Shown one piece after another: positions 25,833-37,200 of a stretch of 64,000 nucleotides of DNA. A program made the translations under genes and the position numbers. A model generated the notes under the pieces. That model was not told where the DNA came from. It saw only the letters and a list, made by a program, of their open reading frames with translations, and did no database searches. The DNA lies in contig NC_088678.1 of NCBI RefSeq assembly GCF_950023065.1, positions 6,252,580 to 6,316,579 on the forward strand, in the 5' to 3' direction. The first letter of the stretch is position 1. Every line of letters starts with the position of its first letter. This DNA comes from Planococcus citri. Taxonomy: Eukaryota > Arthropoda > Insecta > Hemiptera > Pseudococcidae.

Positions 25833-26482
25833 CTAATCACCACACTTTAACCACAAAAAAGCTTCTTTAACATCGAACCCACATCTAATGCATAATAATT
25901 CACAATAGAATTCTATCTGCCACTCAATTATGATGCCATGTGAAATAAACATTCGCATATACTTCTGAAACTTGTCAGCAAATTGAATTTTCATCTCTGG
26001 TGATAATGCTGTAGGGACATAAGCAAAATAATAGTACATAATATCAACTATTTCAAAAATGAAGCACCGTGAACGATTAACCGCATGTTATGGTGTTCCT
26101 TGGGAAAAATCCGATATCTCTCAGTATTGAAAACATACATACCTTCATCTTCCAACTGAGGTTTCAATGATTCCAGTTGATATGGGATAGTTAACCCAAG
26201 CTTAAATTTTGCCAGGTCACACCTATTTAAAAAACATTATGGCTTGGTAGATTATATAGTATCAAATCATAATCAAGTTTCCTCAGTTTCCTACAAATTT
26301 GTTGAATAAAGTATCAAATCATGAAAATCATAAATTACTTACAGATTATTAAATAAAAATTCCACCTGGTGTCGTTGATAATGTGTAATTTTTACATCAT
26401 CACTTTTCAATTTTGCGACGAATTTTATAATAAATCGAGCTGTATTCAATTTCAAACCCATGATATAAGCATTTTTTAGATG
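25833..26482 (-). CDS. Unrecognised multi-exon gene or gene fragment (three exons)
   Basis: Three minus-strand exons join in frame: 26482-26343, 26222-26143 and 26008-25833. Each junction has proper signals: CATTTTAG acceptor; CTGTAAGT donor; AAATAG acceptor; GAAGGTATGT donor; CCCTACAG acceptor. The joined product of about 131 residues ends at a stop at 25833. It includes HLKNAYIMGLKLNTARFIIK, FKLGLTIPYQLESLKPQL and MRMFISHGIIIEWQIEFYCE. It is helix-rich by appearance, with no motif I can name. The first exon starts at an acceptor, so the N-terminus should lie further right, but no upstream exon was found before the plus-strand gene at 27089. It may therefore be a truncated duplicate. Clean splice sites and an open frame across all three exons argue it is not long dead. 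Confidence 0.55.
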
Positions 26483-27088
26483 CTAAAATGAATAATATAC
26501 ATGCAAATTTGTTTGATAAATCCAAATCACATGGGATGGGGGAGTACAGGGGAGTACAGACTTTCAAAAAGATAACGAAGAACCACTGATAAGAGATTGA
26601 CTTTTTTTTTCAAAAATTCATATTTTTTAAATTCTATTTACTCCTATTTCTAGGACATATTTTGAAATAAATTAATGATATTTCGAAAATAGAAACTTCA
26701 AGCTTAGAAATGAAGTAAATATCATAATTATTCATCTGATATTTCAGTTGAAATGTTTAGCTGAAATTTTCCAATTTTCATGCGAAAAGTAAGTCGCTAA
26801 AATAGCCTGTATTTCTAAAATAAAGCAAAAATGAGCTACAATGATCTCATTTTTGAAAAATTGAACGTTTTACGATCGTTTTAAGCCATTTGTGATCGAA
26901 ATCCGTTCAAAACTGATCATTTGAGATGGATTGGAAATATTGGTGTTCACATTTTCACTTATCAACTCCCTCTAAAATAATCAGTTTTGAACGGATTTCC
27001 ATATTTTGTTTTTCATATATTAAATCAATGATTCATCTGTGTTCCAGGGTTCCTTTTTTTGCGTCTATGGTAATAATTTGATCTCGAA
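26483..27088. other. Region upstream of the 661-aa gene
   Basis: AT-rich. It contains a near-palindromic pair of phrases around 26890-27000 (GATCGAAATCCGTTCAAAAC and ATAATCAGTTTTGAACGGA) that could form a hairpin. No gene was identified. Confidence 0.4.
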
Positions 27089-29074
27089 ATGGCTAATGTA
27101 TTGGCCAATATCTACGACCTTGTTTTTCCAAGTCCACCAGCTCTAAGAGATATTGCATCCATCGCAGTTGCAGCGAAATTATTTCGTAAAACTATCAATG
27201 AGAATGTTTCAAGTGACGCTTCGGAAGCGATTTCAGTACGTGGCGAACTCCCTTATCTACCATCTACCCTTCTTCCCATCGTCGAAAGATATTTTGATAA
27301 CATTGAACATTCATGGAATAATCGACCCGTCGATGGCACGGACGATGTTGATTTTGATGGTATAGTTTGCGATTTTAATGGAAATGTAAATTGTGACAGA
27401 GTCGCGAAACAAGCTATGTTCTGTGAAGAAATCAGCGATGTCCAGAAGTTCAAGATTGCTTGTAGATATTGCCTCGAGGATCATATAATACAAATTTGGC
27501 CATCTGTCTCAAAACATTTCGACCTGAGTGAAATTGTTTTTCGCAACGATCCTCTACTGTATTACTGGATTTGCCGTTTAAGAAATCAGCTACATAGAGT
27601 CTCCCTCGAGTCTGGTTACGCTACTATCGATGGAAATGAACTAGAATGTCTTAATTTTTACAATTGGCCACCAGTAGAGTACTTTTGGAACCGTTTGAAA
27701 GTTGGAAATCGAATACCAAGTGCAGCGTATTTACTCAGATACAACGGGCATGTATTCTGCAGGTATATACTCGCGAGATTGAGCGAGGAAGAATTGAAAA
27801 CATTGATGACATTAACGACTGAAAGTGGAAATAATTTCATGTGTACTTTATTAAATACTTCATGTGATCCTCACTACTCTTGGAGAAACATGCAATGCTT
27901 GTGCATTTTAGCAGCATGGGAGTATATTAAACATAAAGTAAGCCCTGCAGATTTTACTCGCGCAGTACGGGAGATTATTAAAACACAGGTTAAAGGCGTC
28001 GGCGGTGGCATGTGGACGGACCAGAATTTTTCTTACACTTTTTGGAATACTTCTGCACATCATTTGAAACAGATTGCTGTACAAGATGTTTTACTCGACC
28101 AATCTTTACTCATGAGAAGTAATGTCGAATACTTTAGGAGCATTGATAGAGAAAATTGGCTCATATGGTGTGTGCTGAAAGATGCACCATTCGAAGCCAG
28201 AAGTACTTTTTGGTACAAAAATTGGCGTTTAATATTGCCCGGTACGAGAACAGAAGATTTGCAACGATTTATCACCTTATGCTGCCAGAACGAAACGGAA
28301 ATGCTTCTGTTTAGAAAAAATTATTTATCTAAATACGAAAACATAGGTCAAATATGTTTGCAATACATGAAAACGTACGAGTTCGAAAAATTGAACGAAT
28401 ATTGGAACTTTTGTTACTTCGAAATAGAAAAGCAAATTGTTTTCGCTTCACAGCTCAAGTTATTAACTGATTATATAAATTTTCTCCATAACACTGATGG
28501 TGTGGACTTCGGCAGAACGATCGACCTCATCGAAAATATTGATTCGCTGAGTACGTTTATCGAGAATGCTTGTAACGATGTCGACCTCGCCGCTGATTTT
28601 AAAAATCAGATCTTGTTGGCACCTCGAACGATGATACTTCTGGCTAGATATGTCGCTACGAATAAAATTAAGGAAGCGATGCAATTTGTCGACTCATTTG
28701 CGAAGTCTGAGCAAGCGACGATCACTTTTAAACATCATTTTACGCCTTATCTGGTGAATGTCCTGTCAACTGGGGATCAACTTTACTTTAAATTTGATAC
28801 TGACAGCTTTGCCAGTTTCATGCGATGGTGTTTAGGAAGTGACGAGAAAATCTCTGAATTTAAACGAACTGTCAATATCGATGAAATCGTTCGAAATGTA
28901 ACACATACCGAAGAGCAACTCGTTATAAACTCGTGGGAGTATTTTGGACGAGGACGTATGACTCGGGTGTACTCAGATCTTGCTAAATTTTTAGAATGGT
29001 TGTTTTCCTCGCCCGAGAAAATCGCGGAGGTTAAAAAAAAGTTTGATGGGTTCGAAGAGTTCGCTTCAAAGTGA
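27089..29074 (+). CDS. Unrecognised intronless gene, 661 aa
   Basis: A single uninterrupted frame begins at ATG 27089 and ends at TGA 29072. The protein is soluble-looking, with no signal peptide or obvious membrane segment. It is rich in aromatic residues and Trp-containing helical stretches such as KIACRYCLEDHIIQIWPSV, PLLYYWICRLRNQLHRVSL and FYNWPPVEYFWNRLKVGNR. The N-terminal ~110 residues (MANVLANIYDLVFPSP onward) look like a separate helical segment. The later part is spaced like irregular helical repeats. No catalytic or metal-binding motif is visible. Length and lack of any disruption over 2 kb of AT-rich DNA argue that it is a real, selected gene. A lack of introns may mean an old retrogene or a lineage-specific expanded family. 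Function unknown. Confidence 0.8.
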   Translation: MANVLANIYDLVFPSPPALRDIASIAVAAKLFRKTINENVSSDASEAISVRGELPYLPSTLLPIVERYFDNIEHSWNNRPVDGTDDVDFDGIVCDFNGNVNCDRVAKQAMFCEEISDVQKFKIACRYCLEDHIIQIWPSVSKHFDLSEIVFRNDPLLYYWICRLRNQLHRVSLESGYATIDGNELECLNFYNWPPVEYFWNRLKVGNRIPSAAYLLRYNGHVFCRYILARLSEEELKTLMTLTTESGNNFMCTLLNTSCDPHYSWRNMQCLCILAAWEYIKHKVSPADFTRAVREIIKTQVKGVGGGMWTDQNFSYTFWNTSAHHLKQIAVQDVLLDQSLLMRSNVEYFRSIDRENWLIWCVLKDAPFEARSTFWYKNWRLILPGTRTEDLQRFITLCCQNETEMLLFRKNYLSKYENIGQICLQYMKTYEFEKLNEYWNFCYFEIEKQIVFASQLKLLTDYINFLHNTDGVDFGRTIDLIENIDSLSTFIENACNDVDLAADFKNQILLAPRTMILLARYVATNKIKEAMQFVDSFAKSEQATITFKHHFTPYLVNVLSTGDQLYFKFDTDSFASFMRWCLGSDEKISEFKRTVNIDEIVRNVTHTEEQLVINSWEYFGRGRMTRVYSDLAKFLEWLFSSPEKIAEVKKKFDGFEEFASK

Positions 29075-30062
29075 GAACGGTTTTGCATTTTATGGCTGTT
29101 TTTATATTAAGTATACGTACCTAGGTATTTTACTTATGAAAAAATAATTGTTCGTTTTTCATCTGTTATTTTTCTGATTAGGTACCCAAATTTTCAACGA
29201 TAAGTAAAATACCTAATTCACGATTATGTTACCTTCATTATTGTTATTATTATCATCATCCTTTTCGTTTTTGATATCGCATTTTCTATTGGAAGTAAAT
29301 TTGTATTTATTATAAATAGCGTTGTTTTAACTTTTTTGGTACCGTAAAATCGAGCAACTTGGGACAGTTTTCACTTTGAAATCTTGTACATTTTGATATA
29401 ATGTACCAAAATCATTTATTCAAGTGCCAAAAATTAGAAGGTGGTTTGTACTTCAAATATCAAATTTTAAAAAAATTCTACCCCCTCTCCTTGATATATA
29501 TTTTTTTGAAAATGTGTTGTCCCAAGTTGTACCCCCAATGATTTTAACTTGGGACAAGCAAAAAAATGACGTTGAATATCAAGTTGTATGCTCTAATAAA
29601 CATCAAGGGACATCTTAAATGAAGAAAAAATGGATCACAAACCAATCCCCTTCCCTCCCCATTTCAAAACACACGCTGAAAAATAACCAAATTCCTTTTA
29701 AAAAATTGATGGCCTGAACTTGGTCTTTTTTGGAAAAATTTATCAAAAAAAATAACAAATGATACTCGCAGAAGTTACAAATACCTCGGTAAAAATTAAA
29801 CAAAAAATTAATTTTTGGCAATTTACTCCTCCACGCATCAAAAGGAACAAATAAATTTTACAAACAAGTAAAAATTGAACAAAAAATGAATTTTTGGGAA
29901 TACACTCCTCGATGCATTATTGCATCAAGAGGAATAAATGAAACTCACAATAGGTAAAAATTAAACAAAAATAATAATTTTCTGAATTACCTCATCATCA
30001 TAGAAATAATACACCTTCCTCCTTTCCTTCACAAGAATTAGCTTTTTGATGACTTGGTCATT
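29075..30062. other. Spacer with a lone transposon-end-like motif
   Basis: Contains GTACCGTAAAATCGAGCAAC at about 29338, similar to the termini (TACCGTAAAACGAGGTGAAG) of the large nested element at 56265. No opposite end was found before 30062, where the sequence duplicated at 24461 begins. Confidence 0.45.
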
Positions 30063-30614
30063 GGTGTCAAAAAATATTACACAGTACAAAAAAAATAACA
30101 TTTGAAAAGAAAATATTTTTATGTTCATTCGAATACATAAATAACATAAAAACTTGAGAAACAAAATCTAACTTTTTCACGCATTTAAAAAACTCGGGTA
30201 ATATCGACGGTATAATTAGAGATATTAAAACGATACTAATAATAATAAAACGTAAATACTTATTCATTTAAAACAAAATCACGATCTCATAACGAATATA
30301 TAAAAAACTCAAAAACACTCATCAACATTTTCCACAATATAACAAGGAACTATTAATTAAATAAAAGATCAACTAGTTAAATGGTACGCAGATGTAGAAA
30401 AACATAAAAACATTTTGAATTCACACATCAATACGACTCGTTCGAATCAAAACCTTTTAGCTAGCTGGGTCACTAAAATTTCATCCTCAATGTTGCAGAA
30501 ATCTCACATAGTAGAAGTAAATAAAAATAAGAAAAACAACATAATAAAAATAATAAAAATTATATACATTAAAAAACCAACATCTATCTTCGTCGTCAAA
30601 TTATCCGCACGATA

Positions 30615-33277
30615 TCAACGTTTCATGCCTTTTAATAATTGCAGCGATTTCATCATCAAAGGTGCTTTTTTCTTCTTCACTGAAACAAATCGACGAATAT
30701 TCACAAGTTACTCGTAAAATATTCAAACGAGGATTTTTTGTATAGAAAAAATATCGTTAGTCTACTCACGTATATTTAATGAATTTTTCGATGATACGGT
30801 AACTGCCTGAGGAGCTGCTAGACTTTGTTGAGCTAGTCTTTCTTTCACCGATTGAACAGCAGCTGGAGATGGTTGAGGTCCTTTTGGAGGTCTTTTCACT
30901 GCCACGGGAGAAGTACCGTTTTTAACCTTCGAGAAGCAAACAAAATGGTATTGAAGAGAGAGGAAAAATGACTCGTGATGTTGATCAAATGGATCAAAAA
31001 GTGAATCTTTATATTGTATGTACCTGACTTTTGGCCACATTTCTAGGAGGTTTAACTTGTGTTGTATCGAGGTACGCTAATTTTGTTTTACGAACTGGCG
31101 CCGAATTGGCTATTGATTGCGATATGTTTTCTCTTACTGTTTGTAATTTCTCATCACGTTCTTCGACGCATCTCTGAAAAAAATCATCAGAATTGAAAAA
31201 ATACATTCATAAAAACATCGAAAATGCAGACGAACTGTAATGATAATGATACTAACCATATACAGATCTCTCCATGTCTCATAATGCAGTCTTTTGGCTC
31301 GGCGGAAATGTCTCGCAGCGTGATACTCCCATAATTCATCAGTTTCGCCGATCAAATAAGGATTCAGTTGTTCAAAATTATACAGTTGTTCCGCAGTAAC
31401 TTTTTCTAAAACTGGTCTCAAGACATCGTAAGGAACACCTCCTGTATACTCGAGATCTGAAAACGAAATAATTAAGGCCATAAAAAGAAATAGAAACATA
31501 CCGAGCCGGCAAAAAAAAGACAACAACAACTCACAGTCAAAATTATCCTGTAATACTCTAGTACATAATTCGAATAAAGTTGGGCATTTCATCGTAACTT
31601 TGCTCTTACATCCGGAGAATACTTTAGTCCTGGAAGTGGAAAAATGTATTTAAACGATGTTTGAACAAAATGAAAACCGTAAAGAAATGGACCAAGATAA
31701 TGAAATTCGAGACAAACCTTTGAGTTTTACTCGTTGTCATCATTGTCATAGAATTCTGAGCTTCCTCTTTGGATATTTCCTTCAGTCTTTGAGATCTTCT
31801 CGAGCTTAACGAATTCTCATTAGATTTTTTGGTATCTTCTTCTTCTTCTAATTCATCCAAGTCTATTTCATCCAAAGGTTCCATCTTTATGCTGCTTGAT
31901 AATGCATCGAACTGTTAAGATAAGATAGCGATTAACGAATCGTCTAATATCGATAATGGAAAGATAAATTGAACGCAAATTGCAAGTACTCACTTCACTA
32001 TCACTATTCCTTGGTGAATTAGTGCCCGGGGAACTAGGAATACTACTGGAATATTTCGAAGCAGCGTTTTTATTTTTGACCGGCGTGACAGCTTTCGAAA
32101 TACCGAGTAAAGCAGCACCAAAATCTTCATCTGGAAATACAATAAATTAGATCATTAATCGCTCGTTTCGAATAAAAACGAGATAGCCAATCGAATCAAT
32201 AACTCACCAGTACTATTTATGGGTTCATCATCATCATCGTCATCGTCGTAATAATCATCGCTATCTGAACAATAGTCATTAATGGGACTCGCGATAGATT
32301 CGTTGGATAAATATTTCGAGCTAGATTTACTGTTTTTCATCGAATCGTATTCCTCATCACTGTGCTCTTTATTCATCGACGAATTTGTACGATCACGATT
32401 GTTTTCTAAATGAGAACTTCTATCGTAGTCACGTGTATGATGGTCTTTACTTTTGCTCGATTCGTGATGTTTTTTCACATTATCCTCACGTGATTCGTGT
32501 CTCTTACTGCTTCTATCGTTATTGCGGAGCCGATCTTCGACGTTGATAGATTTACGTGCAGGTTCCTTTCTCGTAATAGGTTCGTCTGCGTAATTTTCAT
32601 CTTTTGAACAACTTCTAGGCTCTAATTTTGCATACTTTTCGTTTCTTTCGAATTTATTTTCATCAGAAGCACGACTCCTCCTCTTTCTATCGTTAACTGG
32701 ACGTGTTTTATGTTTGATCGGTTTTAGTGTAATTTCTTGAATTGATTTCACAGGACGTACTTTTTCTAGATCTAATTTCGTCGATGTACTACTCGATTTA
32801 CTCGTCTTGTAATTATACTCGTTACTAGGAGAATCCTTATCGGAAAGCGAATCTGCGTCGTTCTGTTTACACGATTCTAAGTCTTCTTCGACGACTTGTC
32901 TTATAGCTATTGCTTTCCATTTGCCAACGAGTAATCCTGCTTCGTCTCCGATCGAACCTCGATATTTACGTAGAGAGTTGACTGTTTTACCAATCCCGGT
33001 TTTCTCCAGTTCTGCTAATTTTATCGGTAGTTTGGATAGTTTGCGGAGATAATGAAGTACCTGTCGAGAAATTAATACTTTTAGTCGACTCGAATAATGG
33101 AATTAGATACTCAACATGGCGAACGAGGAGTTCGTGGTTAGAATTTCTTGTTAAATGAAGACGTATTAAAGATGTACTTACTCTTTGAGGGTCTATATCT
33201 GGAGGATTTACATGCTGGATGCTGTATTGATAACGTTCAATTGTTTTGATCAAATCACGACGTAATAACGACTCCAT
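30615..33277 (-). CDS. EloA: Elongin A (nine exons, 648 aa)
   Basis: Exons on the minus strand are 33277-33182, 33060-32208, 32130-31994, 31911-31718, 31629-31535, 31456-31257, 31173-31024, 30926-30770 and 30679-30615. All have GT-AG borders and phases that sum to 649 codons with the stop. The N-terminus (MESLLRRDLIKTIERYQYSI to about residue 85, including VLHYLRKLSKLPIKLAEL) is the TFIIS N-terminal-like domain. A long charged, Ser/Asp-rich linker follows. The Elongin A core begins near residue 428, with an Elongin B/C-binding BC box (TLFELCTRVL, about 444-453). After it come LEYTGGVPYDVLRPVL and WEYHAARHFRRAKRL. The C-terminus is KAPLMMKSLQLLKGMKR. Elongin A partners Elongin B/C to stimulate RNA polymerase II elongation and serves in a CUL5-type ligase for stalled polymerase. 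The model is complete. A copia element lies 279 bp upstream of the ATG. Confidence 0.95.
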
Positions 33278-33556
33278 TTCACTGTAATTTAGACTGGTCG
33301 AAGATTATTCACTTTCATTATTCGCTAAAGCTGTAGTCACACGTGTACTAACTACATCGAAAACAATAAATTGGCTCAAAATGAATAAAATTGTTCAAAT
33401 TTTGAGAAACGGAAAGAAAGGAAACAAAATCAAAACAAATTCGAAGAAATTTTCACAGCATCGACCATCGAAGGTTCTGTTCTAGATCTTCACTTCGAAA
33501 TTTTTGGCTTTTTGTTTTCGCTTTTTCGCCAGCATTATTTTTTTTCTGAATAAAAT

Positions 33557-33908
33557 TGTTATAAATGAGTCGTTTTTAATCGATATATTCGATGTCGATA
33601 TAAGTTTTAGATAGGTAGTTTAGAAATACAGTAGGTAGGCAGTATAACGTTATCGATTGGTTTCGTTTTAGTTTCGGATTACTAGCTTTAACGTTTTTGC
33701 TTTAAAACTTGCTGTAATTAATTTTTAAGAGCTTTTGTAAAGTTCCAAATATCAAATGACTTTTCAATATTGTTTTGCACGTTGAAATAAACGTATGGTT
33801 TTTAATGTGTTATTTTTTCCACGAATTGCACGTTGTGCACGTTTCAAATAAATGGAGTATTTTATTATGATACGCGATTTTAAACCTAAATTTGATCTTT
33901 CGACGACA
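33557..33908 (+). repeat. 5' long terminal repeat of the copia element
   Basis: 352 bp, TG...CA termini. Contains ATAAATGGAGTATTTTATTA near its end and should provide the promoter. It ends at the primer-binding site. Confidence 0.95.
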
Positions 33909-33925
33909 TGGTAGCATCGCTTAGG
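33909..33925 (+). promoter_or_regulatory. Primer-binding site of the copia element
   Basis: TGGTAGCATCGCTTAGG directly follows the 5' LTR. The first eight bases (TGGTAGCA) match the complement of a tRNA 3' end ending TGCTACCA, as in initiator-Met tRNA of insects. The match to that tRNA falls off afterwards, so the primer tRNA is uncertain. Confidence 0.65.
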
Positions 33926-34217
33926 TTTCGATCTACGTTTTTAACTATTTTTTATCGAGTGTTTTAGTGTTTTATTCACCTAGCGGTGACCGAAATGGTG
34001 TATAGGCTAGGCCTAACACGTAAGTACTATTTATCGTCCTAGACGACCGATTTATTTCGCTGTTTTACGCGACCGTTTATTCGCTGTACGCGACCGATTT
34101 CGCCTTGCGCGACCGAAGGTGTTTTTATCGTCTGTTTCGGTGATCTGGGCTGGTGTCCGATACGCTGAGCAGATTGGCCGAGCACGTGTTACGCTCTGAT
34201 ACATTTTTGCCTAGTAA

Positions 34218-37200
34218 ATGGTAAAAACTCGAGCTCAATTGGAAGCTGAAGCCGCCCGTAAAGCTGCTAAGAACAGAAAGCGTAAAGAAAGACGTCAGCG
34301 AAATTCAGCACTGGCTGACCAGCAAAATAGAGAAGACGAGGAAGAAGAAATTCAACCAGTCACCATGGCCTACGTACCTGCCCTAGTCGAGCGCTCGCAA
34401 CAGTTCGATGGTGCCGAAGTTCGGTACGATAGCTGGATTATCCGGCTGAAGATACGATTGGCTGCGTTAGGCCTGACCAAGGCCTGTGAATCGGCGACTG
34501 CTGAGACGCTGGAAAAGCGGGCTCAGGCCATCGATACAATATACTCGATGATGACCCAACAACTGGCACAAATGTTCACGCAGACGACGCCGTTTGAAAT
34601 TCTGAACGCGCTCGAGCAACGTTATGGTACCAAGACTGCCGCCCAGAAATGCGCCGCCAAGCTTCGCCTAGCCAACATACAATTGGGTCATTTTAAAACG
34701 CCGCAAGAATATTGCGATATGGTTCGAAAACTGTGTAACGATACCGGTGAGACGGATGAAGCTGCTTGGCTGTTGAACGGGTTACCAAAGAACGCTGATG
34801 GTAACAATATACGAATATCTGCGCGCACTTCGATGCTGATGAACGGTAGCACTGTTGGAATACGTGAAGCGATCATTGAAGCGTTTCGTACTGATTGTCC
34901 GACTGTTCCGTCGTCGTCTTCTACTACGCCGAGATCTTCTGCAATGTCGGCTGCCGGTGATACGCGTCCTACCTGCCACTATTGTCATAAACCTGGTCAT
35001 CTTGCGCGACAGTGTCGCCTGAAACAAAGTAGAGGTAATTTTGTTAATAATAATGGTGTAAATAATTTTGTACCGTATAATAATCGTAACGTAGGGCCTA
35101 ATGGTAGAAATTATAGTGGTTATAACGGTCGTAGCGGTTCGTACAACGGGCCTAGGCAAACTCAGGGTCAACAAGGGACTGGTCAAGGCGAGCGTGGTGT
35201 TCAACAGGCTGCTCATTCGGCCGGAGGCTCGGCTGGCTCGGGCTCTGGTACGAATACGAATCAGAATTGGAAGGGTCCGAACGATCCTAACCCTCCTCGT
35301 TGTTTTAGGTGTAAGGGCATGGGCCACATCGTCGCTAATTGTCCGAAGTGGGGTGACAATACCAGTCAGAATCGTCGTCCGAACAATATCACCGGTACTG
35401 CTCTAATGGCTGGTGGAGTAGGTACCTATACCAGTTCACCTGGTCCGAATGAAATCGTGTTTATGCTCGATAGTGGAGCGACAAATCATTTTGTCAATTC
35501 TGAGGAGTATTTCGTTGAGTCTAGGGAAGTTCGTGAACTCGTACGTACGGCTCAAAAGGGTCAATTTGTGACCGTTACGCGTGAAGGAACTATAGTTTTG
35601 TATGACGGTGAGAATAGGCGTTACACCATGGAAGGTGTCAAGTACTCTGAGGAGTTCGAGTCAAATTTGTTGTCGAGCCAACGTATACGTGAGAAAGGGT
35701 GTCGAATTGAATTGGCCGAAGAGGTCGCGCTGTTCGATCCGAATGGTTCGTTGATTGCTAAAGCAGAGTTGAATGAAGATAATTTACACGTCTTTAAGTT
35801 TCGGTACGATTTGGCGTATGAGTCTGCGTCTGTAGTTGTCGATGAAAATGTTAGACTTTGGCACCGTCGCTTGGGCCACGCTTGTGGCGATACAATCGCG
35901 AACATTCCCGGCATACCTTCGAATAAGGTACTGACTACGACGACCTGTGGAGTGTGTTCAAGATCAAAAATGTGTAGGCTTCCGTGCTGCACTGAGAGAG
36001 CGACTGCTGGCAGGGTCTTGGAGCTTGTCCATACCGATACGGTTGGCCCTCTGCCAGTTTCGGTCGACGGTTGCTCCTTTATATTGTTATTTCTCGACGA
36101 TTTTACCCATTTCGCGGTGATGTATTGTTTGAAAAATAGGGGAGAGACTGGAAAGTGTTTCGAAAACTTTGAGAAAGTGGCCACCGCGAAATTTGGAGTA
36201 AAAATCCATAAGCTGAGATGTGATAACGCGTTAGAATTCGTGCGAGGCCTAACGAGGTCGATCTGCGATGCTCGTGGCATCGTGCAGCAGTCGAGCGAAC
36301 CGTATGTGCACGAACATAATGGCAAAATCGAGCGCCTGAACCGTACGGTCGTAGAGAAAATGCGCGCCATGCTGTACGACTCCGGTATGCCTTCCAAATA
36401 TTGGTCATACGCGGCTTACATGGCGTGCGACATAGTAAATAGATTACCTAGTCGAGCCATCGGCGGTGAAATCCCTTACGAGTTGTGGAACAACAAGCCA
36501 GTTGATTGGCAGCAAATTCGTTTGTTCGGTTCTTTGGTTCGGTCGTTCATTACACCTGAAAAACGTAAGAAAATAGATAAGAAGTCATTGGACTTGGTTC
36601 TCGTTGGCTACACAGATACAGGGTATCGTTTATTGGACGTATTTACCAACGAAGTTATTCCGGCGACCCATGTTAAGGTCGATGAGTCGATCGTTTATGC
36701 TGATTTCGTCGAGCATATTGACGTTACCGAAGAATATCTCGCCGAAGAATATGAACGTCCCGGTGACGCGGCGATGATGGCGACCTGCGTTCCTCAGGTG
36801 ACATACGAAGAGGCGATTTCCGGTAAGGATAGCGAGAAATGGAAGGAGGCCATGGCGGCCGAACTCTCGATGCTTCAGCGTATGCAGACGTATAAGATTG
36901 TTGAACGGCCTGCAGACAAAAAAGTTCTTGGTTTGAAATGGGTCTTTCGTGTTAAGAGTGACGGTACGTATAAGGCGCGTATCGTCGTACTGGGTTATAT
37001 GGAGCGGTTGGCGCTTAGTGACTTCGACGTGTACGCGCCGGTCGTTTCAGTCGACGTCGTTCGAGCATTAATTGCTTTGGCTATTCGTTTTGATTGGCAA
37101 TTACGCCACTGTGATATTACTGGCGCATTTTTATACGGAAAATTGCCTTACCGAGTGTATGTAAATCTGCCAAAGGGTTTCCAATATTTTGGTCGGCTGA

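Noticed and set aside
34782..36408. Long minus-strand frames opposite copia gag-pol (up to 258 residues)
   Set aside because: They are the antisense shadow of a strongly supported polyprotein and have no domains of their own.
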